Shown here: positions 24,623 through 32,724 of the stretch, piece by piece | Position numbering within the stretch: position 1 is the stretch's first letter | Layout: each line of letters begins with the position of its first letter | NCBI RefSeq assembly: GCF_001898115.1 | Contig: NZ_MKSQ01000026.1 | Span: 62,001 to 126,000, forward strand | DNA from: Allobosea sp. 67-29 | GTDB taxonomy: Bacteria; Pseudomonadota; Alphaproteobacteria; Rhizobiales; Beijerinckiaceae | DNA: 64,000 bases | Reading direction: 5' to 3' | Translations under genes and position numbers: made by a program | The notes under the pieces: model-generated | Seen by the model: only the letters and a program-made list of their open reading frames with translations | Database searches by the model: none | Told to the model about the DNA's origin: nothing

Positions 24623-25576
24623 CTAGACCGCCGGCGGCGTGCCGTGCGTGTGGAAGCTCTCGATCGTCTTGAGCCCCCAGGCTTGCCCTTTCTTCCGCTC
24701 GGTCTCGGTCCAGGTCACGGTCTGCCAGTCCGGATCGAGGATAAGCCGCGCGCCGGCATTGGCGATCTCGACGCGGTTGCCGGCGGGTTCGTAGACATAG
24801 AGGAAGAAGGTCTGCTGCACCGCGTGCTTGTGCGGCCCGGTCTCGATGAAGACGCCGTTCTCCAGGAAGAGATCGGCCGCCTCCAGAATGTGCTCACGCT
24901 GGTCGACGGCATAGGTGACATGGTGGAAGCGCCCCTGCGCCGGCATGTGGTCGCGGGTGTAGGCGATGTCGTAGCTCTTGTTGTTGACCGTGAACCAGCA
25001 TCCGCCGACCTCGCCCGAATCCAGCACGATCTGCTCGGTGATGCGGCTGCCCAGCGCCTTCGGCATGAACTCGCGGATCGCGGCGACGTCCTGCGCCAGC
25101 AGGTTGAGATGATCGAGCCGGCGCACGGCGCAGCCGCGGCCGTGATTGCGCTGCGCCTGGTTCTTCAGCGCCGGCCGCTCGCTTTCGGGCGCCCGATATT
25201 TATGCGTGTCGAAATAGATCTCGAAGACATGGTTGTCGGGATCGCGGAAGCGATAGGCCCGGCCATGGCCGAGATCGCCCTCGCTCCAGCCGATGCCGGC
25301 GCCCATCGCCTCTATCGCGGCGACGCGGCGCAGCAGCCCCGCCTCGCTCGACGCGCGATAGCCGATATGGCCGACGCCGGTGGTGCTCGACGCCGTGAGT
25401 TTCAGCGTGTGGAACTCGTAGTCGTCCCAGGCACGCAGATAGACCGAGTCGCCCTCGCGCCCACTCTCCGTCAATCCGAAGATGTTGACGAAGAAGTCGA
25501 GGCTGGCTTCCGGCTTGTTGGTGAAGAGCTCGACATGGCCCAGATGGGCGATGTCGAAGCAGGGCTCCGCACTCAT
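24623..25576 (-). CDS. VOC-family type I extradiol ring-cleavage dioxygenase
   Basis: A 317-residue two-domain vicinal oxygen chelate protein resembling catechol 2,3-dioxygenases. The C-terminal domain (about 150-300) keeps the full active site: Fe ligands H156 (RLDHLNLL), H219 (RFHHVTYAV) and E270 (NRVEIAN), plus His249/251 (GPHKH) and Tyr262 (YVYEP) in the positions used for catalysis in BphC-type enzymes. The N-terminal domain lacks them, as usual. It would open an aromatic diol beside its hydroxyls using Fe(II) and O2. Its start overlaps the stop of the MetE-like gene by four bases (ATGA), so the two are translationally coupled at the end of the gallate-type operon. The substrate is inferred only from context. 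Confidence 0.85.
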   Translation of the reverse strand: MSAEPCFDIAHLGHVELFTNKPEASLDFFVNIFGLTESGREGDSVYLRAWDDYEFHTLKLTASSTTGVGHIGYRASSEAGLLRRVAAIEAMGAGIGWSEGDLGHGRAYRFRDPDNHVFEIYFDTHKYRAPESERPALKNQAQRNHGRGCAVRRLDHLNLLAQDVAAIREFMPKALGSRITEQIVLDSGEVGGCWFTVNNKSYDIAYTRDHMPAQGRFHHVTYAVDQREHILEAADLFLENGVFIETGPHKHAVQQTFFLYVYEPAGNRVEIANAGARLILDPDWQTVTWTETERKKGQAWGLKTIESFHTHGTPPAV

Positions 25577-26682
25577 CCCCAGACTTCCTTGGCCACTTCG
25601 AGAATGCGCGAGAGCTTGGCCCATTGCTCGTCCTCGGCCAGCACATTGCCTTCCTCGGTCGAGGCGAAGCCGCATTGCGGCGACAGGCAGAGCTGCTCCA
25701 GCGGCGCGAACTTGGCGGCCTGCTCGATGCGGCGCTTGAGATTGTCCTTGCTCTCGATCTCCCCGAACTTGGAAGTGACGAGGCCGAGCACGACCTGCTT
25801 GTCGCCCTTGGGCAGGAAGCGCAACGGCTCGAAGCCGCCCGAGCGGTCGTCGTCCCACTCCATGAAATAGCCGTCGACATCGATCTGGTTGAAGACCATG
25901 TCGGCCACCGGCTCATAGCCGCCCGACGCGATGAAGGTCGATTTGAAGTTGCCGCGGCAGGTATGGGTGGTGATCTGCATGTCGGCCGGCTTCGCCTTCA
26001 GCGCGGCGTTGAGCACGTCGCGATAGACGAAGATCAGCTTGTCCGGATCGTCGCCGCGCTCGGCCAGCATCTTCCGCTGCTCGGGATCGCAGAAATAGGA
26101 CAGGCTGGTGTCGTCGAGCTGCAGATAGCGGCAGCCGGCGTCGTAGAAGGCCTTGATCGCCTTGGCGTAGGCCTTGCCCAGGTCCTCGTAGTAATCCTCC
26201 ATCCTCAGATAGGCGCTCGGGTCGATTGCCTTCCGCCCGCCGCGGTAATGCAGCATGGACGGGCTCGGGATGGTCATCTTCGGCACGCGGCTGGTCACCG
26301 AAGCCAGGAATTTGAAATGGGCGAGATGCGGATGGTCCGCCGGGAAGTCGAGCTTCCCGGTGACCCGGATGCCGTGCCCCTTGGTGGCCACGCCCTTGAA
26401 CTGGATGCCGGCGTCGGTCTCGTAGGTGGTGACGCCGGTCAGGCCGTCGAGGAAGTCGAAATGCCAGAACGCCCGGCGATACTCGCCGTCGGTCACGGCC
26501 TGCAGCCCGACCTCCTCCTGCTTCCTGACGAGCTTCCTGATCTCCTCGTCTTCGATCTTGGTCAGCTCGGCCTGCGCCATCTGCCCGGCAGCGACCTTGG
26601 CGCGCGCGTCCTTGACCGGCGCGCTGCGCAGCAGGCTGCCCACCATGTCTCCCCGGAACGGCGGCTTTGTCCTCTGAGTCAT
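25573..26682 (-). CDS. core-MetE-like (cobalamin-independent methionine synthase C-terminal domain) protein
   Basis: A 369-residue stand-alone catalytic domain of the MetE/UROD-type barrel, about half the length of full MetE because the N-terminal folate domain is absent. The zinc site is complete: H240 and C242 (THTCRGN), E275 (FMEWDDD) and C337 (SPQCGFAST). Such proteins transfer methyl groups to thiols, in characterised cases homocysteine, with donors other than the usual folate in some families. GGAGGAAACAGC precedes the ATG. It sits between livF and the extradiol dioxygenase, unlike a methionine biosynthesis setting, so a role handling a methyl group from a methoxylated substrate is possible. 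Annotation as plain methionine synthase is the alternative. Confidence 0.8.
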   Translation of the reverse strand: MTQRTKPPFRGDMVGSLLRSAPVKDARAKVAAGQMAQAELTKIEDEEIRKLVRKQEEVGLQAVTDGEYRRAFWHFDFLDGLTGVTTYETDAGIQFKGVATKGHGIRVTGKLDFPADHPHLAHFKFLASVTSRVPKMTIPSPSMLHYRGGRKAIDPSAYLRMEDYYEDLGKAYAKAIKAFYDAGCRYLQLDDTSLSYFCDPEQRKMLAERGDDPDKLIFVYRDVLNAALKAKPADMQITTHTCRGNFKSTFIASGGYEPVADMVFNQIDVDGYFMEWDDDRSGGFEPLRFLPKGDKQVVLGLVTSKFGEIESKDNLKRRIEQAAKFAPLEQLCLSPQCGFASTEEGNVLAEDEQWAKLSRILEVAKEVWG

Positions 26683-26707
26683 GCTGTTTCCTCCTGGTTC
26701 TTGCTGG

Positions 26708-27433
26708 TCAGGTCGCGGCGGCGAGGCCGAGATGGTGTTCGAGCCGCTCGGGCTCGGCGATGAGCGTCGCGCTGCGCTCGGCGAGGACCACGCGGCCGCG
26801 TTCGAGCACGATCGCATCGTCCGTCAGTTCGAGGATCTTGCGCGCATGCTGCTCGATCACGATGGCTGAAATCCCCTCCTCGCGGAACAGGGCCTTCAAT
26901 GCCCTCAGCAGTTCCTCGACGATGATCGGCGCCAGCCCTTCGGTCGGCTCGTCGAGCAGCAGCAGCTTCGGGTTCAGCATCAGCGCCCGGCCGATCGCCA
27001 GCATCTGCTGCTCGCCCCCGGAAAGCTGGTTGCCGAGATTGGTCTTCCGCTCGGCCAGCCGCGGAAACATGCGGAAGACGCGGGCCACGTCCCAGGGTCC
27101 CGGCCGCGCGACCGCGGTCAGGTTCTCGAGCACCGTCAGCGACTTGAAGATGTTGCGCTCCTGCGGCACCCAGCCGATGCCGGCATGCGCCCGCTGTTCG
27201 GGCGAGGCGGTCGAGAGATCGCGCCCGGCCAGCACGATCCGCCCGCCGCGCCGGCGGGTCACGCCGATGATGCTGTTGACCAGCGTCGTCTTGCCGACGC
27301 CGTTGCGGCCGAGCAGCGCCAGCGAGTGCCCTGCCGCCAGCGAGAGGTCGATGTCGAACAGCACCTGCGCCTCGCCATAGCCGGCGCTCAGCCGCTCGAT
27401 CGTCAGAAGCGTCGGCTGCGAAGCGTCAGACAT
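26708..27433 (-). CDS. livF: branched-chain-type ABC transporter ATP-binding protein LivF
   Basis: A 241-residue ABC ATPase of the LivF (HAAT) type. Walker A is GRNGVGKTT, the signature LSGGEQQ and the Walker B LLLLDEPTEGLAP are canonical, and the short C-terminus is typical of LivF. It energises uptake together with LivG. The ATG at 27433 (MSDASQPTLL) overlaps the livG stop by 8 bases. In this operon the Liv-type system probably imports an aromatic or other organic acid and not leucine, since HAAT systems carry many substrates. Confidence 0.93.
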   Translation of the reverse strand: MSDASQPTLLTIERLSAGYGEAQVLFDIDLSLAAGHSLALLGRNGVGKTTLVNSIIGVTRRRGGRIVLAGRDLSTASPEQRAHAGIGWVPQERNIFKSLTVLENLTAVARPGPWDVARVFRMFPRLAERKTNLGNQLSGGEQQMLAIGRALMLNPKLLLLDEPTEGLAPIIVEELLRALKALFREEGISAIVIEQHARKILELTDDAIVLERGRVVLAERSATLIAEPERLEHHLGLAAAT

Positions 27434-28178
27434 GGGCATCCTCGCCGAGATAGGCCTCGCGAACGGCGGCATTGCGCGCCATCTCCTCCGGCGTCCCCTC
27501 CGCCAGCACGCGGCCGTTGACGAGCACGGTGATGCGCGTGGCGAAGCGGAAGACGACGTCCATGTCGTGCTCGATCAGCAGTACGGAAACGTCGGCGGGC
27601 AGGTCGGCGACCGTCCGCATCAGCTCGCGACGCTCGGCCTCCGGCACACCGGCCGCGGGCTCATCGAGCAGGAGCACGGAGGGCCGCGCGGCGAAGGCGG
27701 CGGCGATCTCGATCTGGCGCTGCTTGCCATAGGGCAGCGTCGCGATTGTCCGGTCCATGATGTCGTCCAGCCGGAAGCGGCTCAGGATGTCCGCGACCTG
27801 GCTCACGAGCTCCGTGTCGCGGTCGAGCGTGCGGAACAGGTGGCTGCCGCGCCCGAGGCGTTCGGAGATGACGAGTGCGATCATCTCCAGCGGCGTCATG
27901 GTCGCGAAAAGCTGGTTGATCTGGAAGGTGCGCGCCAGGCCGCGCTTCACCCGCGCCTCGCGCGGCAACCCCGTGATGTCCTCGCCCATCAGCGCGATGC
28001 GGCCGGAACTCGGCTTCAGCACGCCGGTCAGCTGATTGACGAAGGTGGTCTTGCCGGCGCCGTTCGGGCCGATCAGCGCGTGGCGCGCCCCTTTCGCCAG
28101 CGTGAAGTCGACATGGTCGGTCGCCGTGATCCCGCCGAAGCTCTTGACGAGGTCGAAGGTCTGGAGCGCGGCGCTCAT
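27426..28178 (-). CDS. livG: branched-chain-type ABC transporter ATP-binding protein LivG
   Basis: A 250-residue LivG-type ATPase: Walker A GPNGAGKTT, signature-region LPYGKQRQIEIA in place of LSGG (usual for LivG), Walker B VLLLDEPAAGVP, and the extended C-terminal part. It starts MSAALQTFDLVKSFGG at 28178, overlapping the livM stop by four bases, and its own stop overlaps livF, so the transporter subunits are coupled in translation. Confidence 0.93.
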   Translation of the reverse strand: MSAALQTFDLVKSFGGITATDHVDFTLAKGARHALIGPNGAGKTTFVNQLTGVLKPSSGRIALMGEDITGLPREARVKRGLARTFQINQLFATMTPLEMIALVISERLGRGSHLFRTLDRDTELVSQVADILSRFRLDDIMDRTIATLPYGKQRQIEIAAAFAARPSVLLLDEPAAGVPEAERRELMRTVADLPADVSVLLIEHDMDVVFRFATRITVLVNGRVLAEGTPEEMARNAAVREAYLGEDAHV

Positions 28179-29182
28179 CGGACGGCCCCCTTGCGAACGG
28201 CGGAGAGGCGCCCGGCGACGCCCTTGACCACACCGTGGATGATCTCGCGGCCTCCCAGCACGAAGAGAACGAGGAAAAGCCCGATCCAGAACATCCAGTA
28301 TTGCGGCGTGAAGCTCGCGATCGCATCCTGTAGCAGCTTGAAGACGATCGCGCCGACGAGACCGCCGTAGAGATAGCCCGCGCCGCCGATGATCAGCACC
28401 AGCATCAGGTCGGCCGAGCGGTGGAAATCGAGCACGTCGAGCGAGACGAACTGGGTGGTCTGGGCCAGCAGCGCTCCGGCCGCCCCGGCATAGGCGGCGG
28501 CAAGCGTGTAGGCGGCGGCGAGACGCCGCGCATTCGGCACCCCCGACGCCGCGGCGCGCAACGGGTTGTCGCGGATCGCGCGCAGGGACAGGCCGAAGGG
28601 CGAATGCACCACCCGCCGCGCCACCAGAAACAGCACGAAGAGCACGCTGAGCGAATAGAGATAGGCCGTGCGGCCGAAGATGTCGAAATCGAACAGGCCG
28701 AGCACCGGCCCCATCGCGACGCCCTGCAGGCCGTCGGCGCCGCCCGTCAGCCAGCCCAGGGAGTTGGCCAGCTCGTAGACGATCAGCGCGACGCCGAGCG
28801 TGATCATGAGGCGGGTCAGATCGCTGCCGCGCAGCACCAGCGGGCTGGTCAGGAGGCCGAGCATCGCTCCGGCGCTCATGCCCGCCAGAAGCCCGGCAAC
28901 CGGATCGCCGCCGACATGCTTCGCGAAGAGCCCCGCAGCGTAGGCGCCCATGCCGAGGAAGGCGGCATGCCCGAGCGAGACGATGCCGGCATAGCCGAGG
29001 ATGAGGTCGAGCGAGAGCGCGAACAGCGCAAGGATCGCGATCTCGTTGAGAAGCAGCAGCTGGCTCGGCAACAGGACGAAGGCGGCAAAGGCCAACAGCC
29101 AGAAGGCGAGCTCGGCCGGGTGCCAGCGTCGCCCGGCATAAAGGGCGTGCCCGACGCGGCTCTCGAAGCTTCGCGCCGTCAT
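28175..29182 (-). CDS. livM: branched-chain-type ABC transporter permease LivM
   Basis: A 335-residue permease with about nine to ten membrane segments after a polar N-terminus (MTARSFESRVGHALYAGRRW). The conserved LILGYAGIVSLGHAAFLGMGAY (about residues 60-81) is the LivM hallmark. The ATG at 29182 overlaps the livH stop (ATGA). It pairs with LivH to form the channel of the uptake system encoded here. Confidence 0.93.
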   Translation of the reverse strand: MTARSFESRVGHALYAGRRWHPAELAFWLLAFAAFVLLPSQLLLLNEIAILALFALSLDLILGYAGIVSLGHAAFLGMGAYAAGLFAKHVGGDPVAGLLAGMSAGAMLGLLTSPLVLRGSDLTRLMITLGVALIVYELANSLGWLTGGADGLQGVAMGPVLGLFDFDIFGRTAYLYSLSVLFVLFLVARRVVHSPFGLSLRAIRDNPLRAAASGVPNARRLAAAYTLAAAYAGAAGALLAQTTQFVSLDVLDFHRSADLMLVLIIGGAGYLYGGLVGAIVFKLLQDAIASFTPQYWMFWIGLFLVLFVLGGREIIHGVVKGVAGRLSAVRKGAVR

Positions 29183-30036
29183 GTCCGCGCCCTCGCGAAC
29201 AGCCCGTGCGGGCGGGTGATCAGCAGCGCGACCATCAGCGCGTAGATGATGAAGGCACCGATCTCGGGGACGAGATACTTGCCGACGACGTCGGCGACGC
29301 CGAGCAGCATGGCGGCGAAGAACGGCCCGGTGATGCTCGAGGTGCCGCCGACGGTGACGACGATGAGGAAATAGATCATGAATTTCAGCGGAAAAGTCGG
29401 GTCGAGGCCCATGAGTTCGATGCCGAGCGCTCCACCCAGCCCGGCCAGGCCGCAGCCCAGTGCGAAGGTCAGCGCGAAGAGCCGGTTGACCGGGATGCCG
29501 AGCCCTCTCGCGACGCGGGCATCGTCCACCGCCGCGCGCAGGCGGCTGCCGAAGCGGGTGCGCGTGAAGCCCCATTGCAGCGAGAAGGCCAGCAGGCCGC
29601 AGATCGCGATGACGAACAGGCGGTAGCGGCCGATGCCGATGCCGGCGATCTCGAAGCGCCCCTGCAGCCAGCCAGGCAGGTGGATGAACTGCTGGCCGGA
29701 GCCCATCAGCCAGTCGGTGCCGGCAACCGCCATGAACACCAGCCCGATCGAGAACATCACCTGGTCGAGATGGCTCTTGGCGTACATCGGCCGGTAGATC
29801 AGCCGCTCCAGCGCGATGCCGACCAGCGCCGCCGCGAGGAAGGCGAGTGGCAGGCTCGCCAGGAACGGCACTCCCAGCCGCTGCATCGCCTGCACCGCGA
29901 CATAGCCGCCGAGCATCGCGAAGGCGCCGTGCGCGAGGTTGACGAAGTTCATCAGCCCCATCGTCACGGACAGCCCGCAGCCGAGGACGAACAGCACCAT
30001 TCCATAGGCGATGCCGTCGAAGAGGATGGTCAGCAT
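29179..30036 (-). CDS. livH: branched-chain-type ABC transporter permease LivH
   Basis: A 285-residue permease with about eight membrane helices. GLSVTMGLMNFVNLAHGAF (about residues 22-40) is the LivH signature, and the EAA-type cytoplasmic loop is visible around RARVARGLGIPV-like sequence (DDARVARGLGIPVNRLFAL). It follows the substrate-binding protein gene by 34 bases and overlaps livM by four. Confidence 0.93.
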   Translation of the reverse strand: MLTILFDGIAYGMVLFVLGCGLSVTMGLMNFVNLAHGAFAMLGGYVAVQAMQRLGVPFLASLPLAFLAAALVGIALERLIYRPMYAKSHLDQVMFSIGLVFMAVAGTDWLMGSGQQFIHLPGWLQGRFEIAGIGIGRYRLFVIAICGLLAFSLQWGFTRTRFGSRLRAAVDDARVARGLGIPVNRLFALTFALGCGLAGLGGALGIELMGLDPTFPLKFMIYFLIVVTVGGTSSITGPFFAAMLLGVADVVGKYLVPEIGAFIIYALMVALLITRPHGLFARART

Positions 30037-30070
30037 GGGCGTCGAGCCGCCGCGGTCGGACGTTCGGCCG

Positions 30071-31246
30071 TCACTTCCGGGCTTTCACCGGGTCCTTGAC
30101 GTCCTTGATCGTCGCGAACTCGACATTGTACAGCTGCGAGCCGACCTTCTCGGTCTTGCGGACGTAGATGTTCTGGATGATGTCGCGGGTGTCGGGGTCG
30201 ATCTTCACCGGCCCGCGCACGCTCTCCCAGGAGGCGCCCTTCATCGCCGCGATCAGCTTGTCGCCGCTCGCGTCGCCCTTGGTGCTTTCGAGGGCTTTCG
30301 CGATCAGGTGCATGCCGTCATAGCCGCCGACCGCCATGAAATTCGGCCGCATGCCGGGATTGGCCTTCTCGAAAGCCGCGACGAAGGCCTTGTTGGCCGG
30401 GCTGTCATGGGCTGCCGAGTAATGGTGGGTTGTGATCGCACCGAGCGCGACGTCGCCGATGCCCTCGAGGATGTCGTCGTCGACCACGTCGCCGGTGCCG
30501 ATCAGCTTCACGCCGGCCTTGTCGAGGCCGCGCTCGACGAACTGCTTCATGAATTGCGCGCCTACGCCCGACGGCACGAAGACGAAGAGCGCATCGGGCT
30601 TGGCCTCGGAGACGCGCTGCAGGAACGGAGCGAAATCGGGATTGCGCAGCGGGATGCGGACGCTCTCGACCGTTCCGCCGGCCGCCTTGAACTTGGCCGC
30701 GAAGGAGGTTTCGGCATCGATGCCCGGCCCGTAGTCGGTGACCACGGTGAAGACCTTCTTGATCCCGTTCTTGGCCGCCCAATCGGCCATCGGCTCGGCA
30801 GCCTGCGGCAGGGCGAAGGAGGTGCGCACGATATAGGGCGAGGCCTCGGTGATCGAGGACGTCGCAGCCGCCATCACGACCTCCGGCACCTTGGCCTGCG
30901 TCGCGATCTGCGCGGTCGCCATCGCGAGCGGCGTCAGACCGAAGCCGGCGAGCACCGCGACCTTGTCGTTGACGACCAGTTCCTGCGCCAGCCGGCGCGT
31001 CTGGTCGGCATTGCCCGCATCGTCCTTCAGGATGACCTCGAGCTTGCGCCCGCCATGGCTGGCGCCTTCCTGTGCCAGGAAGAGCTTCACCGCCGCGTCG
31101 ATCTGCTTGCCGGTCGAGGCGAAGGGGCCGGTCATCGGCAGGATCAGGCCGATCTTCACCGGCTCCTGCGCCAGTGCGTACCCGCTCGTGGAGGCGGCCA
31201 GCGCCAGCCCGAGCATGCCACCGAGAAGCGTCCTGCGATGCGTCAT
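30071..31246 (-). CDS. livK: branched-chain-type ABC transporter substrate-binding protein
   Basis: A 391-residue periplasmic type I binding protein (Peripla_BP_6) with a Sec signal (MTHRRTLLGGMLGLALAAS, cleavage after YALAQ near residue 27). The mature protein starts EPVKIGLILPMTGPFASTG, the standard opening of HAAT binding proteins, and contains the two lobes joined around DYGPGIDAETSF. It determines substrate choice for LivHMGF. Its position directly after galC-, galB- and galD-like genes suggests an aromatic or carboxylic acid ligand. The ATG at 31246 is the one that yields the signal peptide. Confidence 0.93.
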   Translation of the reverse strand: MTHRRTLLGGMLGLALAASTSGYALAQEPVKIGLILPMTGPFASTGKQIDAAVKLFLAQEGASHGGRKLEVILKDDAGNADQTRRLAQELVVNDKVAVLAGFGLTPLAMATAQIATQAKVPEVVMAAATSSITEASPYIVRTSFALPQAAEPMADWAAKNGIKKVFTVVTDYGPGIDAETSFAAKFKAAGGTVESVRIPLRNPDFAPFLQRVSEAKPDALFVFVPSGVGAQFMKQFVERGLDKAGVKLIGTGDVVDDDILEGIGDVALGAITTHHYSAAHDSPANKAFVAAFEKANPGMRPNFMAVGGYDGMHLIAKALESTKGDASGDKLIAAMKGASWESVRGPVKIDPDTRDIIQNIYVRKTEKVGSQLYNVEFATIKDVKDPVKARK

Positions 31247-31298
31247 TGCCGTTCCCTTTCCCCAGAAATTGGCTCTCTTGAGAGGCCTGTTCTTCGTC

Positions 31299-31982
31299 TC
31301 AATCGTCGTCGCGATAGACGAGGCCCGCTTTTGCGAGCCCTTCCCGCATAGCGTACATGTCCAGTCCGAGTTCGCCAGAGGCCAGACGCCTGCGCTTGTC
31401 CTCCTCGCTGGCCTCGCGCTTGCGGCCGGCGGCCGCCACCGTCTCGGCCTCCAAACGCGGCACCACCACGACGCCGTCGTCATCGGCGACGATCGCGTCG
31501 CCGGGGTGGACCAGCGCCCCGGCGCAGACCACCGGCACGTTGACCGCACCCAGCGTCGCCTTCACCGTCCCCTTGGCCGAGATCGCCCGCGACCAGACCG
31601 GGAAGCCCATCTCGGTCAGCACGCGCACGTCGCGGACGCCGGCATCGATGACCAGCCCTACGCCGCCGCGCGCCTTGAGCGAGGTCGCGAGCAAATCGCC
31701 GAACATGCCGTCGGTATTGTCGGTGGTGCAGGCGACGACGAGCACGTCGCCCGGCTGCACCTGCTCGATCGCGACATGGATCATCCAGTTGTCGCCGGGT
31801 TGGGCGAGCACGGTGACCGCCCCGCCGGCGATCTGCGCGCCGGCATAGATCGGCCTCATATAGGGCTTCATCAGCCCGCTCCGGCCCATCGCCTCATGCG
31901 TCGTGGAGACGCCGAGCTCGCGGAGATCGGCCACCGCCGCCGCTGCCGGGCGCTTCCTGGTCCGGATCACGACGGGGTTCAT
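31299..31982 (-). CDS. galC: RraA-family 4-carboxy-4-hydroxy-2-oxoadipate aldolase (GalC/ProA-like)
   Basis: A 227-residue class II aldolase of the RraA fold, close in length to GalC/ProA. These split 4-carboxy-4-hydroxy-2-oxoadipate into pyruvate and oxaloacetate and often also decarboxylate oxaloacetate. The active-site segments are visible as GDVLVVACTTDNTDGMFGDL (substrate-binding glycines) and VIDAGVRDVRVL (Arg and Asp pair that holds substrate and Mg2+). The ATG at 31982 overlaps the GalB-like stop by four bases. The RraA family also contains other aldolases, but coupling to GalB- and GalD-like genes makes this assignment strong. Confidence 0.85.
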   Translation of the reverse strand: MNPVVIRTRKRPAAAAVADLRELGVSTTHEAMGRSGLMKPYMRPIYAGAQIAGGAVTVLAQPGDNWMIHVAIEQVQPGDVLVVACTTDNTDGMFGDLLATSLKARGGVGLVIDAGVRDVRVLTEMGFPVWSRAISAKGTVKATLGAVNVPVVCAGALVHPGDAIVADDDGVVVVPRLEAETVAAAGRKREASEEDKRRRLASGELGLDMYAMREGLAKAGLVYRDDD

Positions 31983-32704
31983 GCCAGCGTCTCCAGCGCT
32001 TCCGGGAAGAGGCGCTGATAGGCCTCGCCATAGGTCATCGCCTTGCCCGAGTTGCGCCCCCCCTGCATGCCGCGGTTCAGCGCGACGCGGGTGTAATATT
32101 CCCAGAGATGCTTCTGTGCGGCGAGGATCTCGAAGGCCTTGCGCTTCTGCTCCCAGACCTCGTCGATGTTGAGGATGACGTTCGGCTTGAAGTTGCACTG
32201 CTCGGGCTGGTGCGGCTCGAACAGGAAGACCGGCGGGGCGGCATAGGCGCGGCCGGGATCGGGCTTGTGCCCCGCCGCCTGCGCGATGATGCGCGCCTCC
32301 TGGGCGAAGCGCGTCGCCTCCGGATGGTCGACATTGTAGGGGTCTTCCAGCGCATGCGTCAGCACGAAGCTGGGGTTGAGCTCGTGGAAGATGTCGATGG
32401 CGCGTTCCAGCATGGCGGGCGTCGTCCGCAGCGGATAATCCCCCGCATCCATGAACTCGATCTCCGCCCCGAGCAGGTTGGCCGCCGCCTGCGCCTCCTC
32501 CCGGCGCTGCGCCTTGACGTCCTCCATCCGGACGCCCGCCTTCTTCCAGGCGAACTGGCTCTCGCCGCGCTCGCCATAGGACAGGCACAGGATCTTCACG
32601 CGCATCCCGCGCCTGGCGTGCAGCGCGATGGCACCGCCCGCCCGCCAGACGAAGTCGCCGGGATGCGCGGTGATCACCAAGCCGGTCTTGTGCGCATTCG
32701 CCAT
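31979..32704 (-). CDS. galB: PIG-L-family 4-oxalomesaconate hydratase (GalB-like)
   Basis: A 241-residue metal-dependent protein of the PIG-L (LmbE) fold. The family motif HPDDE is altered to AHPGDFVWRAGG (residues 13-24), keeping metal ligands H14 and D17, with H127 in NVDHPEA as third ligand. The FVWRAGGAI extension is what I associate with GalB of Pseudomonas putida, which hydrates the enol form of 4-oxalomesaconate, as opposed to PIG-L deacetylases. The start at 32704 is 20 bases after the GalD-like stop. Its stop overlaps galC, coupling hydratase and aldolase. A deacetylase role is the less likely alternative. Confidence 0.82.
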   Translation of the reverse strand: MANAHKTGLVITAHPGDFVWRAGGAIALHARRGMRVKILCLSYGERGESQFAWKKAGVRMEDVKAQRREEAQAAANLLGAEIEFMDAGDYPLRTTPAMLERAIDIFHELNPSFVLTHALEDPYNVDHPEATRFAQEARIIAQAAGHKPDPGRAYAAPPVFLFEPHQPEQCNFKPNVILNIDEVWEQKRKAFEILAAQKHLWEYYTRVALNRGMQGGRNSGKAMTYGEAYQRLFPEALETLA

Positions 32705-32724
32705 GGGCTTTCGGTCCTCTCGTC

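Noticed and set aside
26708..31246. Liv system as a dedicated leucine/isoleucine/valine importer
   Set aside because: Family naming alone suggests it, but embedding in an aromatic-type catabolic operon makes an organic acid more likely. The symbols livFGMHK denote family position only.
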